A DNA stretch of 64,000 nt from Chrysogorgia sp. JL179-B06. Lineage: Eukaryota > Cnidaria > Anthozoa > Scleralcyonacea > Chrysogorgiidae. The notes beneath the pieces were generated by a model. That model did not search any database. It had not been told where the DNA came from and worked only from the letters and a program-made list of their open reading frames with translations. The stretch is taken from NCBI GenBank assembly GCA_035772405.1, contig JAYKKM010000143.1, positions 1,115,501 through 1,179,500 on the forward strand, written 5' to 3'. Position 1 is the first letter of the stretch. Each line of letters begins with the position of its first letter. This document shows positions 1 through 7,759 of this stretch, piece by piece. The position numbers were made by a program, and so were the translations under genes.

Positions 1-87
1 ATTATGAGTTCTCACCCACTCTTTGGTTAATACTCTATTAGCCTCTGCAGCTTCTTCTTTAGTTTGGTAAATTCTATGTCTTGTCAT
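1..87 (-). CDS. Zinc-finger ORF, partial mirror copy
   Basis: This is the reverse-complement copy of the first 29 codons of the ORF at 2087-2278, with its ATG at 85-87. It runs off the left edge of the window. If the palindrome continues, a second copy of the zinc-finger and PolB genes should lie to the left in opposite orientation. Confidence 0.6.
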   Translation of the reverse strand, partial: MTRHRIYQTKEEAAEANRVLTKEWVRTHN

Positions 88-318
88 TATATAATACCGT
101 ATGTTTTATTATGCTGAGAAACGAGTCGAAACAGGACCACCAAGGTCCTATTTTAGGACCTTGGTCAAAATGACCCTTCTATCGATCACAAACATACTAT
201 CAGTATGGGGTCATATGTAGTGTCTTAATATTTTACTACTACTTGTATGCTACTAGAACATCTTAATTGTCGTCTTCGAAGGAGGCGTCGAAACGACGGG
301 GCCTAAAAAAAAAAAACA

Positions 319-462
319 CAACCATACGCAGTATATATATCAGAGCCAGGAGTGTGTTCCACACGAAAGACAACTAGAGCTGACACCCTAAAACAAGGCG
401 TTGGTTGGGAAACGTTTGTATTGAGCAGTTATTTTTTAAGAATAGCTGACCCCCTGTTTTAG
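319..462 (+). pseudogene. Bro-N-like fragment, left arm, inner-facing copy
   Basis: An open frame without ATG encodes a segment that matches the end of the neighbouring Bro-N frame: Q-P-x5-ISEPGV-x-S, where the other copy has LQPNTILISEPGVFSA. It continues about 30 residues past the point where the other copy stops, and ends at TAG inside a hairpin stem. The homology to the other copy is direct reading; the Bro-N assignment rests on that. It is probably a decayed or partial gene. Its mirror is at about 1711-1854 on the minus strand. Confidence 0.4.
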
Positions 463-526
463 GGGGGTCAGCTTTTATCACTCAAAAACTGGGGTCTCAA
501 AACAGGACCTCAGTTTTCGTCGTCTT

Positions 527-745
527 TTATGCGGAAAACACTCCTGGTTCCGATATGAGTATCGTGTTTGGTTGTAAATTTAAAGGGGTGCGTGATTCGC
601 GCCCCCCTTCAAACACCTCTCGTTTGACCTTATATATATCGTCAACGTGTACACTGATAGTCCACTTCACGTTTTTATACCCTAGTGCCTTAGCGACTTC
701 TTTTCTGTGGAACCATGTATTCAGTACACACAGTGTATCTGGTTG
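527..745 (-). CDS. Bro-N domain frame, left-arm copy
   Basis: This is the mirror of the Bro-N frame at 1428-1646. The opposite strand also has a 65-codon ATG-started ORF at 555-752, but that protein has no recognisable family and is best read as antisense to the Bro-N frame. Confidence 0.55.
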   Translation of the reverse strand, partial: QPDTLCVLNTWFHRKEVAKALGYKNVKWTISVHVDDIYKVKREVFEGGRESRTPLNLQPNTILISEPGVFSA

Positions 746-840
746 TCAATAATGAGTGAGACATGTACGAGAGACTCCAGAGTTCTGCGCGAGTACCGCA
801 ATAGGAGATTCAAGAGTGAAACCACACTATCTAATCATCG

Positions 841-1334
841 AAGATACTACGCGTAGTACTCTATCTATGAGATAATCTGCAAGATAACTATGAGATAACT
901 GTGAGATGGTCTGTAAGACGATCTATAATGTGGTTTATAAACAAGATACTACGTGTAGTACTCTATCTATGAGATAGTTTAAGATGATCAATAATGATTT
1001 ATAAACAAGATACTACGCGTAGTACTCTTATATACGAGACGATTTAAGACGATCTATAAAATGATTCGTAAACAAGATACTACGCGTAGTACTCTATCTA
1101 CGAGATAGTTTAAGACGATCAATAATGATTTATAAACAAGATACTACGCGTAGTACTCTTACATACGAGACGATTTAAGACGATCTATAAAATGATTGGT
1201 AAACAAGATACTACGCGTAGTACTCTATCTACGAGATAGTTTAAGACGATCAACAATGATTTATAAACAAGATACTACGCGTAGTACTCTTATATACGAG
1301 ACGATTTAAGACAATCTATAAGATGATTCGTAAG
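841..1334. repeat. Seven tandem palindromic repeats (iteron-like core)
   Basis: Seven copies begin near 841, 943, 1007, 1074, 1138, 1205 and 1269. After the first interval of 102 bases the spacing alternates 64, 67, 64, 67, 64, so the higher-order unit is about 131 bp. Each copy carries the perfect 14-base palindrome TACTACGCGTAGTA (one copy has a G-to-A change), followed by A/T-rich sequence with short GAGATA or GAGACGA-type words. Arrays like this often bind replication or segregation proteins in plasmids and viruses. No binding protein can be named here. Confidence 0.9.
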
Positions 1335-1427
1335 ATGATTAGATAGTGTGGTTTCACTCTTGAATCTCCTATTGCGGTACTCGCGCAGAACTCTGGAGTC
1401 TCTCGTACATGTCTCACTCATTATTGA

Positions 1428-1646
1428 CAACCAGATACACTGTGTGTACTGAATACATGGTTCCACAGAAAAGAAGTCGCTAAGGCACTAGGGTATAAAA
1501 ACGTGAAGTGGACTATCAGTGTACACGTTGACGATATATATAAGGTCAAACGAGAGGTGTTTGAAGGGGGGCGCGAATCACGCACCCCTTTAAATTTACA
1601 ACCAAACACGATACTCATATCGGAACCAGGAGTGTTTTCCGCATAA
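1428..1646 (+). CDS. Bro-N domain protein, partial or non-ATG
   Basis: The frame opens after a TGA at 1425-1427 and stops at TAA 1644-1646 (72 codons). It reads TWFHRKEVAKALGYKN, then a TISVHVDD-type segment, then LQPNTILISEPGVFSA. This is the ordered signature of the Bro-N domain (Pfam Bro-N; baculovirus BRO, phage and giant-virus proteins): WF-x2-KEVA-x-ALGYKN near the start and an I-x-EPG-hydrophobic motif near the end. Bro-N proteins bind DNA. There is no in-frame ATG and the domain stops just short of its usual last helix. The real protein may need a non-ATG start, a spliced upstream exon or a frameshift, or the gene may be dead. An ATG frame starting near 1410 overlaps it one frame away and ends after about 24 codons. 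Confidence 0.65.
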   Translation, partial: QPDTLCVLNTWFHRKEVAKALGYKNVKWTISVHVDDIYKVKREVFEGGRESRTPLNLQPNTILISEPGVFSA

Positions 1647-1655
1647 AAGACGACG

Positions 1656-1729
1656 AAAACTGAGGTCCTGTTTTGAGACCCCAGTTTTTGAGTGATAAAA
1701 GCTGACCCCCCTAAAACAGGGGGTCAGCT
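1656..1729. terminator. Paired hairpins between convergent Bro-N frames
   Basis: Two stem-loops follow the Bro-N stop. One at about 1656-1688 is imperfect (AAAACTG-AGGTC against GAGACC-CCAGTTTT). One at 1700-1729 has a perfect 11-bp stem (AGCTGACCCCC with GGGGGTCAGCT) and an 8-base loop. Mirrors lie near 485-517 and 444-473. They sit where the 3' ends of the + and - Bro-N-like frames meet, as expected for transcript-end hairpins. That role is inference. Confidence 0.6.
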
Positions 1730-1854
1730 ATTCTTAAAAAATAACTGCTCAATACAAACGTTTCCCAACCAACGCCTTGTTTTAGGGTGTCAGCTCTAGT
1801 TGTCTTTCGTGTGGAACACACTCCTGGCTCTGATATATATACTGCGTATGGTTG
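1711..1854 (-). pseudogene. Bro-N-like fragment, right arm, inner-facing copy
   Basis: Mirror of the frame at 319-462. It converges on the Bro-N frame at 1428-1646, and its stop lies within the 1700-1729 hairpin. Confidence 0.4.
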
Positions 1855-2008
1855 TGTTTTTTTTTTTTTAGGCCCCGTCGTTTCGACGCCTCCTTCGAAG
1901 ACGACAATTAAGATGTTCTAGTAGCATACAAGTAGTAGTAAAATATTAAGACACTACATATGACCCCATACTGATAGTATGTTTGTGATCGATAGAAGGG
2001 TCATTTTG

Positions 2009-2035
2009 ACCAAGGTCCTAAAATAGGACCTTGGT
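2009..2035. other. Perfect 12-bp hairpin upstream of zinc-finger ORF
   Basis: ACCAAGGTCCTA pairs with TAGGACCTTGGT around a 3-base loop. Its mirror is at about 139-165. It shares the CCT-A-rich loop-AGG core with the other hairpins of the arms and lies about 50 bp before the ATG of the zinc-finger ORF. Function unknown. Confidence 0.7.
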
Positions 2036-2086
2036 GGTCCTGTTTCGACTCGTTTCTCAGCATAATAAAACATACGGTATTATATA

Positions 2087-2278
2087 ATGACAAGACATAG
2101 AATTTACCAAACTAAAGAAGAAGCTGCAGAGGCTAATAGAGTATTAACCAAAGAGTGGGTGAGAACTCATAATTGGATATGTAAAACGTGTGATAGTCTA
2201 TATCGCTTTAACTCTAGGTGGAGACATGTAAGGAGTAAAAAACATTTGAGAAATTCAGAGGTGTTATCCTCGTTATAA
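2087..2278 (+). CDS. Small U1/C2H2-type zinc-finger protein
   Basis: This 63-aa ORF starts with ATG just downstream of the last arm hairpin. Residues about 31-53 hold C-x2-C-x11-H-x5-H (CKTC...H...SKKH), close to the U1/matrin-like zinc finger. Small C2H2 proteins and N-terminal zinc fingers are frequent companions of protein-primed PolB genes in animal virus-like elements. The rest of the protein is charged and has no recognisable domain. It lies 166 bp upstream of the polymerase ORF on the same strand, with a triple repeat between. The first 29 codons lie inside the palindrome, the rest in unique DNA. It may bind DNA or RNA of the element; I cannot say which. Confidence 0.65.
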   Translation: MTRHRIYQTKEEAAEANRVLTKEWVRTHNWICKTCDSLYRFNSRWRHVRSKKHLRNSEVLSSL

Positions 2279-2280
2279 TC

Positions 2281-2397
2281 TACACGATTTTCCAGGAATC
2301 AGATCTATTTTTAGGAATCTACACGATTTTCCAGGAGTCAGATCCATTTCCTAGAATATACACGATTTTCCAAGAATCAGATCCATTTTTTATAATA
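2281..2397 (+). promoter_or_regulatory. Three 39-bp tandem repeats before PolB
   Basis: Copies start at 2281, 2320 and 2359, each beginning TACACGATTTTCCAGGA or a near variant and ending in an AGATC-type word. The array fills the gap between the zinc-finger stop and the polymerase start. A promoter or binding-site role is inference from position. Confidence 0.6.
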
Positions 2398-2443
2398 AAA
2401 ACGAGTCGTTTTTAAATATAACAAGATATGTAGTATGATATAG

Positions 2444-5400
2444 ATGCACATTTTCAAAGAGCTTTCTAATAAGTACTTGGGTGAAGCCAAAATACTTGGA
2501 TATAGTTGGATAGATCTGTTAAGAAGAGTATCAAGACAGGGTGTGATAGACCACATAAACAGGGTCAGAAGAACACGAGCACATATAGTATTACAGGAGA
2601 GGATGATACAGTTGAGAAACTCTACAGCGAGGCGACGAAAACTAGCAAAACTGAAGCTCTTCATAGAGGAACAGAGAGCACTCCTAAACAAACCGAGTCA
2701 GTTCCCTACAGTGGCACAGGTACGGACAGCTCTAAGAGGATATACTAGATCGTATAGTGTTGAGGTAGTCAACAATAAGGATCCACTGCAACAACTGAAT
2801 AAGTCGAGGGTCGCTGTGAGCCTAATACTGACAAAGGAGTTGAATAGACTGAGAGGTTTAAAATATGTTGAGACATTAAAAGTGACGTTAGAGAAACAAC
2901 TGGACAACGACAGAACTACGTATAAAGTAGCGTACTTCAACTGTAATGCCAAGACGATATATAGTGTTAGTGACATATATAGGTCTGCAAAACAGTCTAG
3001 TGAAGAGATAATAAACCGAATCGCTGTGTGGATATCAGAAGGTTCTGGATGGGTCATAGACAACGTAGATAGTCACTACGTGAACGTGGTAGTATACGAA
3101 CCTCTAAAAGGATCCAGCTATGTTGAGCTACCAACAGAACTGAGGAACGCATCAAAGGGTTTGATTAACATAAGGAATGATGATAATAAGTGTTTTATGT
3201 GGTGCCACATACTACACAAGAACCCGGTAGATTACAAACCGCAAAGAGTGTCAAAACATAAGAGAAACGTTAACACTGTAGACTACGAGGGGATTGACTT
3301 CCCAGTATCAGTTAAACAATATAACGAAGTAGAAATCAAAAATAATATAAACATTAACGTGTTTGGGTACGAAAACAAGCAGCCGTTCCCAATACACGTA
3401 TCCAAAGAAAGTAACGAAGACTATATGGATCTGTTGCTAATAACGAAAGACGAGAAACAACACTACGTATACATTAAGGACTTTAATAGGTTTATGTTCA
3501 ATCAGACTAAACATAAAAACAAGAAAAACTTTTGCAGATACTGTCTACAGTGCTTTAGCACAGAAGCTATACTAAGTAACCACGTAGAGAATTGTATAGT
3601 GGTTAACGGAAAGCAGGCAATTAAGATGCCTGAAAAAGGAAATAATATATTGAAATACAAAAATTTCCACAAGCAACTAGATGTCCCGTTTGTCATATAC
3701 GCAGACTTCGAGGCGATCTTAGAGAAGATAGGCACCGTGGCACCATCACCAGACAGGTCGTATACTAGCAAGTACCAACAACACACGGACTGTGGGTACG
3801 GCTATAAGGTAGTCTGCTGCTACGACAACAAGTATAGTAAGCCTGTTGAGACGTTCCGCGGTGAGAACGCAGTCAAGAAGTTTATGGAGAAGATGCTTGA
3901 AGAGGTTAAGTATTGTGACAATGTCAAAAAGGAACACTTCAGCAAAGACATGGTCATGACTTCCGCTGACAAGGTTAACTTCAAGGAAGCAATCAAATGT
4001 CACATTTGTGATGAAATATATAAAAGTGGAGACATAAGAGTTAGAGATCATTGTCATGTAACTGGTAAGTATAGAGGCTCTGCACATCAATTATGTAATA
4101 GAAATCATAGACTAACCAACAAAATACCAGTGGTGTTCCACAACTTGAGAGGATATGATAGTCACTTCATAATGCAAAATATTGGAGGACTTGGGCAGAA
4201 CATCAATGTTATACCAAATAACATGGAGAAATATATGGCTTTCATGTTAGGAAAAAGTCTCGTATTCATCGACAGTTTCCAATTCATGGGTTCTAGTCTA
4301 GACAGCTTGGTTAACAACCTTCCTAAAGAGTGTTTGAAAAACACATCAGAGGTATTCACTGACAAGGAACTAGAACTAGTGTCAAGAAAGGGTGTGTACC
4401 CATATGACTATATGGATAGTTTCGATAAGTTCGAAGATATAAAGCTACCTTCAAAGCAAAGCTTCTACAGTGTGCTAAACGACGAACATATATCAGACGC
4501 TGATTATGAACACGCACAAGAAGTGTGGAAGACGTTCGACTTGAATAATATGGGTGAGTATCACGATGTGTACCTCAAGACTGATGTGCTACTATTGTCT
4601 GACGTGTTCGAGAACTTTAGAAGAACGTGTAAACAGTACTACCAATTAGATCCTTGTCATTACTTCACGTCACCTGGACTATCGTGGGACGCTGCTCTAA
4701 AGATGACAGGAGTGGAACTAGAGCTGATGACTGATATTGACATGTTTCAGTTTATTGAGAAAGGAATGCGAGGTGGTGTCTCCTGTATCACGCATAGATA
4801 TGGTAAGGCTAATAATAAATATATGAAGGACTACGACAGTAGCAAGCCTTCGAAATATATAGTATATCTAGACGCTAACAACCTATATGGTTGGGCTATG
4901 AATCAGTACCTACCAACTGGAGGATTCAAATGGATCAAGAAGTTCGATCTTGACAAATATAAGGATAACTCAAGCAAAGGATTACTACTAGAGGTTGATC
5001 TGGAGTATCCAAAGGAGTTACACGACTTACATAACGACTATCCATTAGCACCAGAGAGAACTAAAGTAGAGGTTGATAAACTGTCTGACTATTGTAAAAC
5101 AATAAAAGACAAATTCAATATATCTATAGGAGAGGTAAGCAAGTTGATACCAAGTCTTAACGACAAGAAGAGATACGTAGTGCACTATAGGAACTTGCAG
5201 CTGTACAAGTCCTTAGGAATGAAGGTAAGTAAAGTATATAGAGTGTTACAGTTTAATCAGTCTCCATGGTTGAAAGACTATATTGACTTCAACACAGTTA
5301 AAAGAACAGATGCTAAGAACGACTTTGAAAAGGACTTCTTCAAACTGATGAATAACAGTGTCTTCGGAAAGACCATGGAAAATCTTCGAAAGCGTGTTAA

Positions 5401-6109
5401 CGTTGAACTGGTAACAAATAAAGATAAACTGAAGAAGCTCGCCTCTAAGCCAACCTTTGTAAGCAGTAAGATATTTAACGACAACTTAGTAGCTGTACAT
5501 AGAATCAAAGAAACGTTAACTTTGAACAAGCCAGCATATGTAGGCATGTGTATTCTTGATCTATCGAAATTATTGATGTACGACTTTCACTACAACTACG
5601 TGAAAAAGAAATATAGTTCCAAGTTACTGTTCACTGACACAGACAGTTTAACATATGCAATTGAGACGGACGACATATATAAAGACATCTACTCTGACAA
5701 AAGCATGTTTGACTTTAGTGGATATGATAAGTCATCCCCATACTTTGATATCACAAACAAGAAAGTAATTGGTAAAATGAAAGACGAAACGTCAGGAGTC
5801 CCCATCGTTGAGTTCGTAGGTTTAAGATCCAAGATGTATAGCTACCTAAAAGAAGACGGAAAAGGTGGAAAGACTGCCAAAGGTATCAAGAAGAGTGTTG
5901 TGAGAAAAAACATAAGACACGATAGCTACAAGGATGTTTTATTAAATAATAAACAAATATCTCACAAGATGAGAGCCATAAGAAGTAACAACCACCAACT
6001 GGGTAGTTACGAGATAAACAAAATATCACTGAGTTGTTTCGACGATAAGAGATACATCCTTAAAGATGGTATTAGTAGCTACGCATATGGACATTACAAA
6101 ATAGTCTAA
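2444..6109 (+). CDS. Protein-primed family B DNA polymerase, intact
   Basis: This single 1221-aa frame encodes a DNA_pol_B_2-type polymerase, which copies DNA from a protein primer. From the N terminus it has a basic region of about 330 residues without a known fold; a Cys-rich C2H2-like segment near 364-384 (CRYC...H...C); the exonuclease I motif YADFEA (D421/E423); an endonuclease-VII/HNH-like zinc insert at about 519-552 (CHIC, then VRDHCHVTGKYRG, then C); Exo II NLRGYDSHF (D572); Exo III YLKTD (D714); palm motif A YLDANNLYG (D810); motif B KLMNNSVFGK (967-976); and motif C FTDTDS (D1065/D1067). All catalytic residues are present and there is no internal stop, so it looks functional or recently active. 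Related polymerases are abundant in cnidarian and insect genomes as virus-like elements. It follows the zinc-finger ORF and the 39-bp repeats in what may be one transcription unit. The second PolB at 41-44 kb belongs to a different lineage. Confidence 0.95.
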   Translation: MHIFKELSNKYLGEAKILGYSWIDLLRRVSRQGVIDHINRVRRTRAHIVLQERMIQLRNSTARRRKLAKLKLFIEEQRALLNKPSQFPTVAQVRTALRGYTRSYSVEVVNNKDPLQQLNKSRVAVSLILTKELNRLRGLKYVETLKVTLEKQLDNDRTTYKVAYFNCNAKTIYSVSDIYRSAKQSSEEIINRIAVWISEGSGWVIDNVDSHYVNVVVYEPLKGSSYVELPTELRNASKGLINIRNDDNKCFMWCHILHKNPVDYKPQRVSKHKRNVNTVDYEGIDFPVSVKQYNEVEIKNNININVFGYENKQPFPIHVSKESNEDYMDLLLITKDEKQHYVYIKDFNRFMFNQTKHKNKKNFCRYCLQCFSTEAILSNHVENCIVVNGKQAIKMPEKGNNILKYKNFHKQLDVPFVIYADFEAILEKIGTVAPSPDRSYTSKYQQHTDCGYGYKVVCCYDNKYSKPVETFRGENAVKKFMEKMLEEVKYCDNVKKEHFSKDMVMTSADKVNFKEAIKCHICDEIYKSGDIRVRDHCHVTGKYRGSAHQLCNRNHRLTNKIPVVFHNLRGYDSHFIMQNIGGLGQNINVIPNNMEKYMAFMLGKSLVFIDSFQFMGSSLDSLVNNLPKECLKNTSEVFTDKELELVSRKGVYPYDYMDSFDKFEDIKLPSKQSFYSVLNDEHISDADYEHAQEVWKTFDLNNMGEYHDVYLKTDVLLLSDVFENFRRTCKQYYQLDPCHYFTSPGLSWDAALKMTGVELELMTDIDMFQFIEKGMRGGVSCITHRYGKANNKYMKDYDSSKPSKYIVYLDANNLYGWAMNQYLPTGGFKWIKKFDLDKYKDNSSKGLLLEVDLEYPKELHDLHNDYPLAPERTKVEVDKLSDYCKTIKDKFNISIGEVSKLIPSLNDKKRYVVHYRNLQLYKSLGMKVSKVYRVLQFNQSPWLKDYIDFNTVKRTDAKNDFEKDFFKLMNNSVFGKTMENLRKRVNVELVTNKDKLKKLASKPTFVSSKIFNDNLVAVHRIKETLTLNKPAYVGMCILDLSKLLMYDFHYNYVKKKYSSKLLFTDTDSLTYAIETDDIYKDIYSDKSMFDFSGYDKSSPYFDITNKKVIGKMKDETSGVPIVEFVGLRSKMYSYLKEDGKGGKTAKGIKKSVVRKNIRHDSYKDVLLNNKQISHKMRAIRSNNHQLGSYEINKISLSCFDDKRYILKDGISSYAYGHYKIV

Positions 6110-6170
6110 AATTAGATTCAGTAAAAATAAAAATTTATAATTTAATCAATTTGTCAACACACTTTATAGC

Positions 6171-6306
6171 ACATTTCGAGACGACTCGTAAAACGACACA
6201 TTTCAAGACAATTTAAAAACGACACATTTCGAGACGACTCGTAAAACGACACATTTCAAGACAATTTAAAAACGACACATTTCGAGACGACTCGTAAAAC
6301 GACGCG
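6171..6306. repeat. 53-bp tandem repeat after PolB
   Basis: About 2.6 copies of a 53-bp unit start at 6171, 6224 and 6277. They contain the words TTTCGAGACGACTCGTAAAA and TTTCAAGACAATTT. The vocabulary (GAGACGA, CGTAAA) resembles the spacer array at 841-1334, so this may mark the other end of the same element. Confidence 0.75.
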
Positions 6307-6468
6307 TATCGAAACAATATATTTGAACCAACATCAAGACCCATCTGACTGAACTGTAACAATCCTCACCAAACATAACCAAGTTATAGCACATAACCAT
6401 CTAACCACGTGCTAACACCACTACATAGTAATCCTACCATGTACCCACACATGAGAAAATATATAGAC

Positions 6469-6745
6469 TTTAGAATAAATCCAATTTTGGAAAAGTGGTC
6501 TGGTACCGCCAGAAATAAATCCAATTTTGGAAAACGTATAGATTTGGAAATAAACCCAATTTTGGAAAAGTGGCCTGGTACCCTCATATGTTGTATAATT
6601 TGGAAAAACGTATAGATTCGAAAATAAATCCATTTTTAATTAAGATGGCCTGGTACCCCCATGTTCTATAATTTGGAAAAACGTATAGATTTGAAAATAA
6701 TTCCATTTTTAATTAAGGTGGCCTGGTACCCTCATGTTCTATACT
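6469..6745. repeat. Minisatellite with TGGCCTGGTACC units
   Basis: Four diverged units repeat AAATAAATCCAATTTTGGAA followed by GTGGCCTGGTACC. The small ORFs on both strands here come from the repeat and are not genes. Confidence 0.75.
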
Positions 6746-6942
6746 ACTTACAAAGCGTAAAGGAAACATGAGGAAAGGCAGACGATATGAGTTTGGTGAG
6801 TTGAGTACGGATTTGAGACCACGAGCGTCAGTATATAGTTAACAAAAATAAATTAATGACTTGGGAGCGAGAGAGACTTGGTGAAGGCTAAAAGGGATGA
6901 CTCAAAAGAACCTTCTCATTTTCAAGAACTAGTCTAACCCTA

Positions 6943-7063
6943 ATCCCAATAATAATCCTAACCCTAACCATAACCCTAACCTTGATCCTAACCTAACCCT
7001 AACCTTGATCCTAACCTTAAACCATTAAACCTAATCCTAAACATAGCTAACCCTGACCTAACC
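6943..7063. repeat. Degenerate interstitial telomere-like repeats
   Basis: CCTAACCCTAA-type words recur with CCTTGATCCTAA variants, matching a decayed (CCCTAA)n tract. Unique DNA lies on both sides, so this is interstitial. Confidence 0.7.
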
Positions 7064-7264
7064 AAAAATAAAGACCAAACAAAAACAGAAAGGTCCTTTT
7101 GAGTCATCCATTTTAGCCTAAACCGAGAGACTTTGGAACGAGCAAAAATAATTTATCCAAGTACGGGACTCCTTATCATCCACGTGATCCGCCTCAATAT
7201 GATTGGTAGTACGCAAAACCCACCAAAATTCCTGCTCCTAAGGAATGCCATATATGCTACACCT

Positions 7265-7455
7265 GTTGTTTTAATATTATTTATTATTACATAAATCCAA
7301 TTAATAAAATATCGGAAAAGAAGAGAAAAAATAAGACCTTTTTTATAGCAGTCTGGAATGAAACTTTTATCAGTATATTTAAGAATATATTGTTGTAAGA
7401 GCATTGAGACTATTGTATAATGCTCCTAATACGTCTATTATTATTATTATTATTA
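7265..7455 (+). mobile_element. CR1/L2-like 3' end with (TAT)n tail
   Basis: The stretch ending AGCATTGAGACTATTGTATA and a (TAT)n run at about 7435-7455 is repeated in reverse complement at about 12787-12935, where it forms the 3' end of a CR1-like element. This identifies it as a truncated 3' end in + orientation. Confidence 0.6.
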
Positions 7456-7740
7456 TTATAAACTATTAAAAATGGTCTGTAAATCAGTGTAAGTGGATTG
7501 ATGGTGGACCGATGTGATGAAAGTTTCGGACCAAAGGATTTTAATATCGAGAAACGCCAAAGCGTTGTTATTCTCAATTTCATGCGTAAATTCAATATTA
7601 GCGTGCTGTGAATTTAGGTAGTTGAGAAAAGGAAGAACGTGAGCCGGAGATCCAAACAAAAACAGTGGTCAGCGGAACGTCGGTGGTGAACCAGATAGTT
7701 CGTGAAAAGAAAGAAAAATCTTTACGAAGAGCGGTCCCAA
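7456..7740 (-). pseudogene. Penelope-like reverse transcriptase fragment
   Basis: The minus-strand frame reads FLNYLNSQHANIEFTHEIE, then LAFLDIKI and TSVHHQSTYTDL. This is the conserved segment after the catalytic YxDD motif in Penelope-like RTs (NS-x-H-x-NI-x-FT-x-E, then LPFLD, then TSVYRK-x-T-x-T). Upstream sequence is frameshifted and the protein ends by truncation. It is a dead fragment abutting a CR1 tail. Confidence 0.6.
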
Positions 7741-7759
7741 AGTATTCTCACGTTTTTAT

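Larger units (their letters stand above)
1..2173. repeat. Large inverted repeat (palindrome) with tandem-repeat core
   Basis: Bases 1-838 are the reverse complement of about 1335-2173. Positions pair with a sum of about 2173-2174, and the one visible length difference is a 12- versus 13-base A/T run at 305-316 and 1857-1869. I saw no other mismatch in the stretches compared by eye. The spacer (about 841-1334) is not inverted but a tandem array. The window begins inside the left arm, so the true arm length is unknown. The arms carry coding-like Bro-N frames, hairpins and the start of a zinc-finger ORF, so this is more than a terminal repeat. It may be a head-to-head junction of two copies of the PolB element, the paired ends of a linear element, or an assembly fold-back. 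Confidence 0.93.

Noticed and set aside
555..752. 65-aa ATG ORF, with an identical copy at 1421-1618 on the other strand
   Set aside because: It is antisense to the Bro-N frame and has no family signature; the duplication is only the palindrome.
841..1334. CRISPR-like array
   Set aside because: The whole 64/67-bp unit repeats, spacers included, and the DNA is animal nuclear.
2444..6109. Mitochondrial or fungal linear-plasmid polymerase as contamination
   Set aside because: The EndoVII-like insert and zinc segment match the animal virus-like PolB family, and the flanks continue into metazoan repeats.
6943..7063. Chromosome end
   Set aside because: Telomere-like words are degenerate and unique DNA continues on both sides.
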